The notes under the pieces: model-generated
The model's input: only the letters and a program-made list of their open reading frames with translations
Told to the model about the DNA's origin: nothing
The model's database searches: none
Program-made: the position numbers and the translations under genes
From: VRUE01 sp040901495
GTDB lineage: Bacteria; Actinomycetota; Thermoleophilia; Solirubrobacterales; 70-9
Length of the DNA: 25,588 nucleotides
Direction of reading: 5' to 3'
NCBI GenBank assembly: GCA_040901495.1
Contig: JBBDYO010000045.1
Location: forward strand, 1-25,588
Part shown: positions 1-7,410 of the stretch, in pieces
Layout of the letters: every line of letters starts with the position of its first letter
Position numbering within the stretch: the stretch's first letter is position 1

Positions 1-4
1 GGCG

Positions 5-35
5 CCCCGGACGTGAATGCGACTCACGCCCGGGG
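5..35. terminator. Long hairpin at the window edge, possible terminator
   Basis: Arms 5-16 and 24-35 pair over 12 positions with a single A-C mismatch, around a 7-base loop. A short T-rich stretch (37-39) follows on the plus strand, so it could end a plus-strand gene lying left of the window. There is no long T run, so the terminator reading is tentative. Confidence 0.35.
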
Positions 36-48
36 GTTTGTGCGACAG

Positions 49-72
49 CCTCAAAGCGGGGCTTTTTTGAGG
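49..72. terminator. Hairpin with T run next to tRNA-His
   Basis: CCTCAAA (49-55) pairs with TTTGAGG (66-72). Alternatively AAAGC (53-57) pairs with GCTTT (61-65), followed by three more T on the plus strand. It directly abuts the 3' end of the minus-strand tRNA-His. It could end that transcript or one coming from the left. The orientation is not settled by the sequence. Confidence 0.45.
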
Positions 73-149
73 GGTGGCCGACGGGCCTCGAACCCGCGAT
101 CGCGGGAGACATCACAACCAGGAGCTCTACCAACTGAGCTACGGCCACC
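73..149 (-). tRNA. tRNA-His(GTG) with a disrupted anticodon stem
   Basis: Read on the minus strand, the 7-bp acceptor stem GTGGCCG/CGGCCAC is perfect. The extra G-1 opposite discriminator C73, the identity hallmark of tRNA-His, is present. The D arm (GCTC/GAGC) and T arm (GCGGG/CCCGT with loop TTCGAGG) are intact, and the loop TTGTGAT carries anticodon GTG. The 5' half of the anticodon stem is CCTGG, but the 3' half is not CCAGG: GTCTC follows and none of the five positions makes a Watson-Crick pair. The segment between anticodon loop and T stem is 13 bases instead of 10. A 14-base perfect palindrome (93-106) spans this segment and the T stem, so CCCGC next to the anticodon arm could compete for the T-stem strand. 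Either this is a decayed gene or a tRNA with a very unusual fold. Confidence 0.75.
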
Positions 150-258
150 ACGATTGGAAAATGGCCCCTAGGCCAGATTCGACTCTTAGTCTCGCAGTTT
201 GATTTCGGGAATTTCTTGCCGTCCTATCTTTCGCGCAGAATGGTCTCTACTCAAGCGA

Positions 259-962
259 CTACTCGCGATCTTTAACCAACTCGGCGAAAGCGCGGAAGCC
301 CCGGGCGCTGCGCGGCACCAAAGCGGGCTCGACTTCTCTGGCTTGAGACATCAGAGTGGCCGCGGCGTCCTCGCCCAAGGCGCTTCTGCTTCGGCGGCCA
401 TCCCAGGCACAGCAAGCCAGGAGTCGACGAGCTCGGTATCGGCCTCGGGATGGAAGAGAACACCCCAGGCGCTGCCGTGGCGGAAGGCCTGGTTCTCCGT
501 CTGGGCCGATGACGCAAGCGGCCGCGCCCCATTGGGCAGGTCGAAGACGTCGCCGTGCCAGTGAAGAACGGCCGTCTCGGGGGCAAGCCCGCCGATGATC
601 GGATCGCTCGGGTCCTTGACCTCAACCGGGGCGAAGCCGATCTCCGGCCTCTCCCCCGGCCTGACCTCAGCTCCCAGCGCCCGGGCGAGGAGCTGCGCGC
701 CAAGGCAGATGCCGAGCGTTGGAATCTCTCGCTCGACGGCCCCGGCGAGCCAATCGCGCTCGGCCGCAAGCGCCGGATAGGCCTCGATGTCATCGACGCT
801 CATCGGCCCGCCCATCGCGACCACGCCGCTGATGTCCTCATGCCGGGGAAGCGAACCGCCCCCCAGGGCTTCAATTTCGACAACTTCGAGGCCATCGAAG
901 GCATCGAGGATGCGGTGCGGGCGCTCCCAGGACGCGTGTATGAGAGCAATGAGGGTCGGCAA
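259..962 (-). pseudogene. Class I glutamine amidotransferase, frameshifted near the C terminus
   Basis: The N-terminal 190 residues form a clear class I (triad) glutamine amidotransferase domain: nucleophile Cys86 in GICLGAQ, and the His171/Glu173 pair in LFHPE. Such stand-alone proteins typically hydrolyse glutamine or act on a gamma-glutamyl substrate; the substrate cannot be named here. The reading frame starts with TTG at 962 and hits a stop at 351. One frame over, the sequence from about 380 down to a TAG at 259-261 encodes a family-like helical tail (ALGEDAAATLMSQ, then ending FAELVKDRE). Adding one base around 379-390 restores a 234-residue protein, the usual length. A real one-base deletion and a sequencing or assembly error look identical here. 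The truncated 203-residue product keeps all catalytic residues, so it might still work. Confidence 0.8.
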
Positions 963-997
963 GGAACGGTCAGGCTAGCCGCGCTACGGTTGGCAGG

Positions 998-1246
998 ATG
1001 TCGAAGCGACGCGGGAGCGCAGTCTTTCGGCCGCAGGCCCACTCAGCGGTGGCTAACGGTGCTGGGGCGCGAGGCGCTCTCGCCATTGGGGCGCTGGCGG
1101 TTGGGGCGGCCGCGGTCGGTGGCTTTGCGATCGGGCGACTTGCGGTGGGACGGCTGGCGATCAAGAAGGCGAAGATCGGCAAGCTGGAGGTCGAGGAGCT
1201 CGAGGTCGGTCGGCTGCGGGTCCGCGACTACTCGCCAGAGCAGTGA
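998..1246 (+). CDS. 82-residue tandem pentad-repeat protein
   Basis: Residues 27-76 consist of ten tandem five-residue units with the pattern x-L/A-A/E/K-V/I-G (for example ALAIG, ALAVG, RLAVG, KLEVE, ELEVG). The repeats run from Ala/Gly-rich units at the start to charged units at the end. This periodicity resembles pentapeptide-repeat beta-helices, although the classical A(D/N)LxX signature is not kept. A membrane hairpin is the alternative for residues 20-55. The stop overlaps the GTG start of the following secreted-protein gene (GTGA), so the two are probably translated together. It is divergent from the amidotransferase gene, with only 35 bp between the starts. The ATG is preceded directly by AGG, too close for a good ribosome site. 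No function is assigned. Confidence 0.65.
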   Translation: MSKRRGSAVFRPQAHSAVANGAGARGALAIGALAVGAAAVGGFAIGRLAVGRLAIKKAKIGKLEVEELEVGRLRVRDYSPEQ

Positions 1247-2232
1247 GGCGCTTCGCGGTGGCGGTGGCGACGCTGGCGCTGGTCGTGATTGCCGGGATGC
1301 CAGCGACCGCGAACGCGCTCGGCCCCTATCCGGATCTTGGCGGCTGCCCGGTCTTCCCGGACCCGCCGGCTTCGCTCTCGCCTCGCGCCCCTTCGCTGCC
1401 CAACCAGGCCGCCTGGAACCAGGACATCTCGAAGGCCCCGATCGCCCGCAACTCAGGGGCGACCATCGCCTACATCAACGCCCACGGCGGCAGCTTCCTC
1501 CATCCGGACTTCGGCTCTCCCCGCCCCTACGGCTTCCCCTACTCCGTGGTCGGCACCGGCCAGAGCATGCTGCCGGTCCGCTACACCGCCTACGGCAGCG
1601 AGAGCGACCGCGGGCCGTTCCCGATCCCGCTGAACGCGCCGGTCGAGGGCGGGCGAGGGAGCGACGGGGACCGCCACGTGCTCGCCATCGACCGCGCTCG
1701 GTGCACTCTCTATGAGCTCTACCGAGCCTTCCCGATGCACGGCGGCGGTGCTCACTGGAACGCCGACTCCGGGGTCGAATGGGACCTGCGCTCGACCGAG
1801 CTGCGGCCCGACTCCTGGACCTCCGCCGACGCAGCCGGCCTGCCGATCTTCCCCGGTCTGATCCGCTTTGACGAGGTCGCCACCGGCCACGTCGACCATG
1901 CGATCCGGGTCACCTTCGACAGCACCAGGGACGCCTGGGTCCACCCCGCCTCGCACTGCGCCGGCGATACCTCCAACCCCAACGCGCCGGCGATGGGAAC
2001 GCGCCTGCGGCTGAAGGCGGGTTACGGCCTTGGCCGCTTCCGCGGGGCGGCCAAGGTGATCTCCACAGCGCTGAAGCGCTACGGGATGATCGTCGCCGAC
2101 AACGGCTCGAACTGGTTCTTCGGCGGCACCAGTGACCGGCGCTGGGACGACGAGAACCTCAACCAGCTGAAGCGGATCCCCGGCAGCGCCTTCCAGGTCG
2201 TGAAGAGTCGGGCCCGCCCGCACCTCTGTTGA
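1243..2232 (+). CDS. Secreted conserved hypothetical protein, 329 residues
   Basis: The GTG start overlaps the stop of the pentad-repeat gene. Residues 1-25 form a classical Sec signal peptide: Arg-Arg, a hydrophobic stretch, and an Ala-x-Ala type cleavage site near ATANA. The mature protein has four cysteines that could form disulfides, and Trp/Gly-rich conserved-looking blocks such as SGVEWDLRS, DAAGLPIFPGLIRFDEV and YGMIVADNGSNWF. I recognise these as typical of a family of exported bacterial proteins of unknown function, often annotated only as hypothetical. It should act outside the cell or at its surface. The coupling with the small repeat protein suggests a joint role, but nothing in the sequence defines the substrate. 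Confidence 0.85.
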   Translation: MRRFAVAVATLALVVIAGMPATANALGPYPDLGGCPVFPDPPASLSPRAPSLPNQAAWNQDISKAPIARNSGATIAYINAHGGSFLHPDFGSPRPYGFPYSVVGTGQSMLPVRYTAYGSESDRGPFPIPLNAPVEGGRGSDGDRHVLAIDRARCTLYELYRAFPMHGGGAHWNADSGVEWDLRSTELRPDSWTSADAAGLPIFPGLIRFDEVATGHVDHAIRVTFDSTRDAWVHPASHCAGDTSNPNAPAMGTRLRLKAGYGLGRFRGAAKVISTALKRYGMIVADNGSNWFFGGTSDRRWDDENLNQLKRIPGSAFQVVKSRARPHLC

Positions 2233-2238
2233 TGCGAA

Positions 2239-2874
2239 TCAACTTTGCGGGCTATGTCCGCCAAGAGATGATTCGCGTGGGGGCAGGGCGACGTGGTGGA
2301 AGTCGGCACGCAGGCGCGAGCGCAGCTCCTCCGCTGCGGCCTTCACCCTGTCGCTTGTCTTCCCCTCGCTGACGAGGACAACCTCGCTGGCGGGAAATCC
2401 CTGTAGCTGGTCCTCGACGGCCTGCACGACATCCTCGTCTCCGACGCGCCCCTCCGCGGCGATGCCCGCCTTGGCCAGTGCCGCAACCGTCGCGACCAGC
2501 TTCGTCTGGGCCTCGCGGCGGGCGCCCTCGACATCTGAGGCCCAGCGATCGAGAAAACCGATGCTCGCCGGCGCAAGGACGACGATCTCCGCGTCATCGC
2601 CTGCCTGGTCGAGATGGGCCTCACGAGCGATCGCCTGGACCTCGGCGGGCTCTTCAATCGCGCAGGTGATCGCCATGAGCACGGTGCGTCGGTTGCCCGC
2701 CGTCGGCTCCGAGCCGATTGGCCCGCGGGGGCTCTGTCGCGCCGCGACGACCAATAGCGCGACCGCCGCCAGGGCACCCACCGCAGTGCCGAGCCCAGGG
2801 CCACCGACCAAGAAGGCAGCGACGATCGGCACGGCGATTGCGGCAACCACCAGCGGCAGCTTCCACGGAGCCAT
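2239..2874 (-). CDS. Membrane-anchored universal-stress-like protein
   Basis: The protein is 211 residues long. Two transmembrane helices lie at about residues 6-24 and 27-46. They are followed by a soluble cytoplasmic domain (about 64-200) with alternating hydrophobic strands and helices (TVLMAIT, AEIVVLAP, ASEVVLVSEG), resembling the Rossmann-like fold of universal stress proteins. The canonical ATP-binding GxxG(x9)G(S/T) motif of UspA is not evident, so nucleotide binding is doubtful. It is convergent with the secreted-protein gene, with a 6-bp gap. An 8-bp inverted repeat (2234-2241/2269-2276) spans its stop codon. A 47-residue membrane protein gene lies directly upstream on the same strand, probably in the same transcript. 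Confidence 0.75.
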   Translation of the reverse strand: MAPWKLPLVVAAIAVPIVAAFLVGGPGLGTAVGALAAVALLVVAARQSPRGPIGSEPTAGNRRTVLMAITCAIEEPAEVQAIAREAHLDQAGDDAEIVVLAPASIGFLDRWASDVEGARREAQTKLVATVAALAKAGIAAEGRVGDEDVVQAVEDQLQGFPASEVVLVSEGKTSDRVKAAAEELRSRLRADFHHVALPPRESSLGGHSPQS

Positions 2875-2897
2875 CCTCAGATTTTGGTCGAAGCGAT

Positions 2898-3041
2898 CTA
2901 GACGCGCGTCGTCCCACTACCGCCAAGGCGCGGCAGCAGGAGCAACACCAGCCCGATCAAGACCACGACGATCCCGAGGGCGTAGTGGACCAGTATGGCC
3001 AGCACGATCCCAATCACTATCAACAAAAGTGGTAATCCCAT
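2898..3041 (-). CDS. 47-residue hydrophobic membrane protein
   Basis: ATG at 3041 to TAG at 2898-2900. The product begins MGLPLLLIVIGI and is hydrophobic from residue 3 to 36, with a central His-Tyr that may form a turn between two short helices. It ends in a basic Gly/Arg tail (PRLGGSGTTRV). Similar tiny two-helix proteins are common in actinobacteria, and their function is unknown. The gene lies 23 bp upstream of the stress-like membrane protein on the same strand. Support comes from the coherent hydrophobic composition, the small intergenic fit and the clean start and stop; there is no strong ribosome site. Confidence 0.6.
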   Translation of the reverse strand: MGLPLLLIVIGIVLAILVHYALGIVVVLIGLVLLLLPRLGGSGTTRV

Positions 3042-3101
3042 GGGCGTGATCTACCCCAGCGATGACCGCGCAAACCTTTGGGCCGGAGCTCGCTGGGAGC
3101 C

Positions 3102-3950
3102 TTAGCCGCGCGTCCCGCCGCTGCGGCCGTCAGGCGACCAGCCCGGTCCGCGGAAGATGTAGCCGAGACGGTGGCGCCAGTTGTCAGCACTCCGCACGTC
3201 ATGAGCCATCGCGATGAACTCGTGGAAGGCGACCCGGGTCGGCCGGAAGGTACGGATGTTCTGGGTGAGGCCGTACTTCGGGCGCTCCGTCTCACCCTGG
3301 AAGCTGCCGAAGATCCGGTCCCAGACGATCAGGATCCCGCCGTAGTTCCGATCGAGGTAGACCTCGTTTGCGCCGTGGTGAACGCGGTGGTGCGAGGGGG
3401 TGTTGAAGAAGAACTCGATCGGCGCCGGCAGGCGCTTGACCCGCTCGGTGTGGATCCAGAACTGGTAGATCAGGCTGATCGCCAGCTGGGTGAGGATCAT
3501 CCAGGGGGCGAAGCCGAGCAGGGCCAGCGGCGCCCAGAAGGGCAGCGCCGTCATCGGGGTCCAGGTCTGACGCAGTGCGGTCGAGAGGTTGTAGTGCTCG
3601 GAGGAGTGATGGACGACGTGGCTCGCCCAGAAGACCCGCATCTCGTGATGGACGCGATGGAACCAGTAGTAGGCGAGGTCGTCGGCGAAGAAGAGCAGAA
3701 CGTAGGTCCACCACGCGTCGGCCGGCATCCGGAGCGGAGAGAGCTCGTAGAGGCCGGCGTAGACGAAGACGACCGCGAGTTTCCAGACCGCGTTGATGAC
3801 GACGTTGCCACCGCCCATGCTCAGGCTGGCGCGAGTGTCCCGCGACTCGTACCCGACCAGGTCGTCGTCACGGGCGTACTTGAACGAGAGCAGCTCGACG
3901 ACGAGCAACAGCACGAAGGCCGGAATCGCATAGATGATCAGGTCGACCAC
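3102..3950 (-). CDS. Sterol desaturase/fatty acid hydroxylase family membrane enzyme
   Basis: This 282-residue integral membrane protein carries the eight-histidine di-iron signature of the superfamily: HRVHH at residues 98-102, HVVHH at 111-115 and HHRVHH at 187-192. It is also followed by the family-typical NYGGILIVWDRIFGSF block. Members use O2 and two electrons to hydroxylate or desaturate lipids. Helices are visible at about 3-24, 50-70, 82-98, and 135-165. The natural substrate (fatty acid, carotenoid or sterol-like lipid) cannot be told from sequence. The gene lies 38 bp downstream of tRNA-Arg on the same strand and might be read through from it. Confidence 0.93.
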   Translation of the reverse strand: MVDLIIYAIPAFVLLLVVELLSFKYARDDDLVGYESRDTRASLSMGGGNVVINAVWKLAVVFVYAGLYELSPLRMPADAWWTYVLLFFADDLAYYWFHRVHHEMRVFWASHVVHHSSEHYNLSTALRQTWTPMTALPFWAPLALLGFAPWMILTQLAISLIYQFWIHTERVKRLPAPIEFFFNTPSHHRVHHGANEVYLDRNYGGILIVWDRIFGSFQGETERPKYGLTQNIRTFRPTRVAFHEFIAMAHDVRSADNWRHRLGYIFRGPGWSPDGRSGGTRG

Positions 3951-3988
3951 GTCGAGCGCAATCTAACGCTCAACCCACGACGGCCAAA

Positions 3989-4061
3989 TACCCCCGGCTG
4001 GATTCGAACCAGCGACCCACGGCTTAGAAGGCCGTCGCTCTGTCCACTGAGCTACGGGGGC
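3989..4061 (-). tRNA. tRNA-Arg(TCT)
   Basis: The 73-base cloverleaf is complete: D stem GCTC/GAGC, anticodon stem ACGGC/GCCGT around loop CTTCTAA (anticodon TCT, reading AGA and likely AGG), and T stem GCTGG/CCAGC with TTCGAAT. The acceptor stem GCCCCCG/CGGGGGT ends in a G1-U72 wobble pair, slightly unusual, with discriminator A. No CCA is encoded. Confidence 0.95.
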
Positions 4062-4180
4062 CTGAACCTCAGGCACAGCCTAAAAGCTCAGGGCTATCTC
4101 GACGGGCGGCCTTCGGACTCGATGCCTGAGCCATCGTTGTCCGTGACCGTTACGAATATGCGATGTTTGGCGCCGTCGAA

Positions 4181-4228
4181 GGTCGGAGACAGATCGTCTC
4201 CGTTCCGACCTCGACGTCTTCGTCGAGG
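4181..4228. other. Two adjacent hairpins in the largest intergenic gap
   Basis: The 273-bp gap 4062-4334 between tRNA-Arg (minus) and the hydrolase gene (plus) holds no convincing gene. Hairpin one has inner stem GGAGAC/GTCTCC (4185-4190/4196-4201), extended by GGTC/GACC (4181-4184/4207-4210). Hairpin two is a perfect 8-bp stem CCTCGACG/CGTCGAGG (4209-4216/4221-4228) with loop TCTT. No T run follows either. They could belong to a leader of the hydrolase mRNA or be a regulatory site; promoters for both flanking genes must also lie here. Confidence 0.4.
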
Positions 4229-4334
4229 TCGTGGAGTCCGGCGCATCATCGCGAGGACCCTACCGACTCCGGCTGGGCTAACGCGAGGCCCGGATTGACG
4301 GCCCTGGCGGCCAGTTCGCATAGGATCGGCACCG

Positions 4335-5135
4335 ATGCCGAGCGTCGATGCAGGGGGAACCGAGCTTCACTACGAGCGGGCGGGCAGCGGCGAGCCGATG
4401 CTGCTGGTCCAGGGGATGAGCGCCACCCACATGACCTGGGGACGTCCCTTTCTCTCCTCACTCGAGCGGGACTTCGAGTGCACCGTCTTCGACAACCGGG
4501 GGATGGGCAAGTCGGGGCGGGCGGAGATGCCCTTCATGATCGTCGACCTCGCCGACGACGCACTCGCCCTGCTCGACGCGCTCGAGATCGAGCGCGCCCA
4601 TGTGGTCGGGATATCGATGGGCGGGATGATCGCCCAGGAGCTCGCCCTCGCCAATCCAGAAAGGGTCCGCACCCTCACCCTGGGCGCCACCTACTGCGGC
4701 GGCCCGGAGGGATCGCTGATGGCTCCCGAGGATCTGCAGCTGCTCGGCGAAGCCTTCGCCTCCGGCGATCCCGAACGGGTGCGGCGGGCGATGTGGGAGA
4801 TCAACCTCTCCCCCACCTATCGCGAAGACGACAGTCGCTACGCGGCGTTCTTGGAGATGGCGGAAGCGCTGCCGGCGCCGGCGGAAGTCGTGATGCAGCA
4901 GATGCAGGCGTGCGCCGCCCATGGCACCGCCGACCGGCTCGGACAGCTGGCGCCACCGACGATGGTCATCCACGGCACCGCCGACCGCCTCCTTCGTGTC
5001 TCCAACGGGCTGGAGATCGCCGCCCTGCTCTCGATCGAGCCGACCCTGCTGGAGGACGTCGGCCACATGTTCTGGTGGGAGCAGCCGGAGCGCTCGGCGG
5101 AGCTGATCCGCGAGCACGCTCTCGCGCCGGCCTAG
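4335..5135 (+). CDS. Alpha/beta-fold hydrolase
   Basis: A 266-residue single-domain hydrolase. The nucleophile elbow is GISMGG with Ser94. The likely acid is Asp217 in HGTADRLL, and the catalytic His is His244 in VGHMFWW. An oxyanion region is visible near VQGMSATHMTW (residues 25-35). The protein has no signal peptide, so it is cytoplasmic. It most resembles the lactonase/esterase branch of the family (enol-lactone hydrolase-like), but substrate prediction inside this superfamily is unreliable. It stands alone on its strand and converges with the membrane glycosyltransferase gene, with a hairpin between them. Confidence 0.9.
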   Translation: MPSVDAGGTELHYERAGSGEPMLLVQGMSATHMTWGRPFLSSLERDFECTVFDNRGMGKSGRAEMPFMIVDLADDALALLDALEIERAHVVGISMGGMIAQELALANPERVRTLTLGATYCGGPEGSLMAPEDLQLLGEAFASGDPERVRRAMWEINLSPTYREDDSRYAAFLEMAEALPAPAEVVMQQMQACAAHGTADRLGQLAPPTMVIHGTADRLLRVSNGLEIAALLSIEPTLLEDVGHMFWWEQPERSAELIREHALAPA

Positions 5136-5159
5136 AACCCCCAACTGCCGATCGGCGTT

Positions 5160-5182
5160 TTGTACGTGCCCAGCACGTACAA
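5160..5182. terminator. Perfect 10-bp inverted repeat between convergent genes
   Basis: TTGTACGTGC (5160-5169) and GCACGTACAA (5173-5182) are perfect complements around the 3-base spacer CCA. The element sits between two convergent stop codons (5135 and 5200). Its position suggests a bidirectional terminator, but no T run follows on either strand. A protein-binding dyad is the alternative. Confidence 0.5.
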
Positions 5183-5199
5183 GATCCCAATCGTTGCCG

Positions 5200-7374
5200 T
5201 CAGGCCTTGCCCCGGCCGGGGCAATCGGCGGGGTCGAGCTTGCCGTTGACCTTGAAGACGTAGTCGGGCTGCGGGGTGATGTTCGGCTCGGCGATCTTCA
5301 GCTCCAGCGCCGGGTCGCCTCTCAGCCAGGCGTAGATCGGATACCAATAGGGCGTGTCGCGAGCGTCCTGGGTGAACTTGCTGACGATCACGTAGTCGTA
5401 GTCGCCAACGTTGATCAGGTGCCGGAATTTGGGACAGGTAGTCGCCAGCCGGTACTGGCCCTCGGGGCCCTCGACGCCGATGTACTGGACGTAGTTGTCG
5501 AGGTTCCTCCCGTAGAAGCCGTACTGGCCGAAGAAGATCTCCCCCGAGCCGGCGATCCCGATCCGCTTGTCGTGCTGGTTGTGGGCGAAAGCGTAGGCCT
5601 TCCGCGGGCCCCCTTCGCCGAGGAATGGGAGCACGTTCGTGTAGTGGTGCTTGTAGTACTGGACCTCCTGGGCGCGGCCGAGCACCACGGCGAAGAGCAC
5701 GATCGCCCCGGTGGCGATGGCGACGAAGCCGCGTGTGACCTGGCGACGGGAGCGCAGCAGGCCGAGGCCGAACGGGGCCCAGACGAAGGCGAGGGTGAGG
5801 AAGACCGTGCCGACGATGTAGCCCGGGTACCAGCGGGGCGTGATCAGGATCGTTATCGCGTAGACGCCGGTGAGGAAGAGCAGCGTCTGCCAAGCGCGAC
5901 TGTCGGGCGCCCGCAGTGGGCGGGCGATCGGCAGCAGGGTCAGCGCCAGGATCAGCCCCGGCATCAGGTACCTGGTGTTGGTGAAGAAGCCGGTCGGCGA
6001 GCCCTCCTGCCCGGCGGCGGTGAGCGGCGTAACCAGGTAGACGGCGGCGGTGAAAAGCGCCGCAACCGCCAACACCCGCAGGATCTGATTGCGCGAGCGG
6101 ACGGCGATGTAGACCGCGGCGGCGACCGCGACGATCAGGATCAGCGGCCACAGCGCCCCGAGCGCGTTGTCGAGCTGCGGAAAGAACCACTTGCGGTAGA
6201 TCGTCGGGTTGGTCAGATAGTCGGCGACCGAGAAGCGCGGGCGCGGGTCGAGTGGCATCTGGTCGGGCCGAGGCAGGTGCAGCGGCCCCCAACCGAGCTG
6301 GGGGATCGGGTTGCCGCCGGTGTGGATCGCGGCCCGCACGTACCAGTAGCCGCCGACCACGAAGGCGGGAACGCCGATCGCCGCCGCGGTCATCAACCGC
6401 CGCCCGGAACCGCTGACGAGGACCATGCCGATCGCGATCGCCCACACCGGCGCGAGCAGCGGAAGCTTCACCGACGCCGCGAGACCGGCGGCGATCCCGG
6501 CCAGGATCAGCGGGCCCTTGTCGAGTAGCGGCGCGTCGCGCTCGGGGGTGTCCTGCACCGCTCCGGCGGTCGGCGCTTTGCGCTGGTGGCCGTTGATCAG
6601 GAAAGCGGCGAAGGCGAGCAGGAAGGCAAGTCCCATGATGTCGTTGCGGCCCTCGCCCGGCTGGGTTTCGATCATCACTCCCGCCGAGAAGACCAGCGCG
6701 CCGGCGACCAGCGTCGCCGGGCCGACCTTGTAGGGACGGCCCACGCACCAGGCGGCAAGCAGCCCGATCGAGAGCCAGATCATGTTGATCAGCGGCGAGA
6801 GCCAATCGCTCTTGAAGAGGACGATCCCGGCGCCGTGGATCAGCTCTGAGCTGCCGGGGTAGAACCAGGCGGCGAGTCGCAGGGGGTCGGTGTAGTGGAG
6901 GGCGACGATCGAGCCCTCCTGTGCGATCCGGCCCGAGAACGGCATGTGGTACCAGGTCGTGTCGCCGCCGAACATGCCGGCGTCGAGGCTGAGCTGGACG
7001 GGGAACGTCCACTCCGCCACGCACCAGGAGGCGACGCCGAGGGCGATCAGCAGCGCGAAGGTCTGCACCTGAGGCGCCGAGACCTCGCGGCGGTCGGCCG
7101 GCGATTTGAGCCAGCCGAGCAGCGCCGCGCCCAGCCCGATCGCGACGCAGCCGACGACCGTCCAGCCGAAGGTGAGGATGCTCAGCGTCCCCAGCAACTG
7201 GAGCGCGATGATCAGCAGCGCGGTAGCGATCGTCGCGTCGGCGAGGCGGGCGAGGGCGCCGGAGAACTCCGGCACGATCCAGCGCCGCAGCCAGTAGCCG
7301 CCGAGGCCGAGCGCTGCGACGATGCCGATCGTCGCGAAGCAGCCAGCGAGATAGGAGCCGAACGAAGGGGTCAC
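5200..7374 (-). CDS. Polytopic membrane protein, probable GT-C-type glycosyltransferase
   Basis: This 724-residue protein has a GTG start at 7374. Many hydrophobic segments fill the first 540 residues, and a soluble C-terminal domain of about 170 residues is predicted to face outside. The first large loop contains GGDTTWYHMPFSGRIAQEG, resembling the acidic/His-Tyr motif in the first extracytoplasmic loop of GT-C (ArnT/PMT-like) enzymes, which use lipid-phosphate-linked sugars. Further loops hold aromatic-rich segments such as LAAWFYPGSSELIHG. The exact donor, acceptor and family are not recognisable; a general annotation such as glycosyltransferase family 39-like protein fits. It starts 36 bp after the msrA stop on the same strand, so the two may share a transcript without a shared pathway. 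Confidence 0.75.
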   Translation of the reverse strand: MTPSFGSYLAGCFATIGIVAALGLGGYWLRRWIVPEFSGALARLADATIATALLIIALQLLGTLSILTFGWTVVGCVAIGLGAALLGWLKSPADRREVSAPQVQTFALLIALGVASWCVAEWTFPVQLSLDAGMFGGDTTWYHMPFSGRIAQEGSIVALHYTDPLRLAAWFYPGSSELIHGAGIVLFKSDWLSPLINMIWLSIGLLAAWCVGRPYKVGPATLVAGALVFSAGVMIETQPGEGRNDIMGLAFLLAFAAFLINGHQRKAPTAGAVQDTPERDAPLLDKGPLILAGIAAGLAASVKLPLLAPVWAIAIGMVLVSGSGRRLMTAAAIGVPAFVVGGYWYVRAAIHTGGNPIPQLGWGPLHLPRPDQMPLDPRPRFSVADYLTNPTIYRKWFFPQLDNALGALWPLILIVAVAAAVYIAVRSRNQILRVLAVAALFTAAVYLVTPLTAAGQEGSPTGFFTNTRYLMPGLILALTLLPIARPLRAPDSRAWQTLLFLTGVYAITILITPRWYPGYIVGTVFLTLAFVWAPFGLGLLRSRRQVTRGFVAIATGAIVLFAVVLGRAQEVQYYKHHYTNVLPFLGEGGPRKAYAFAHNQHDKRIGIAGSGEIFFGQYGFYGRNLDNYVQYIGVEGPEGQYRLATTCPKFRHLINVGDYDYVIVSKFTQDARDTPYWYPIYAWLRGDPALELKIAEPNITPQPDYVFKVNGKLDPADCPGRGKA

Positions 7375-7410
7375 GGTCGCGGGATGCTATTCGGCGTGCC
7401 GGTGCGCGAG

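Noticed and set aside
1..150. tRNA-His end considered as an integration (att) site
   Set aside because: No second copy of the tRNA 3' end and no integrase gene occur in the window.
2234..2276. An 8-bp inverted repeat around the stop of the stress-like gene, considered as a terminator
   Set aside because: The stem is short with a 27-base loop, has no T run and lies partly inside the coding region.
4094..4321. A 75-codon minus frame in the 4062-4334 gap
   Set aside because: It is Arg-rich, lacks family resemblance and runs across both hairpins; no ribosome site was seen.
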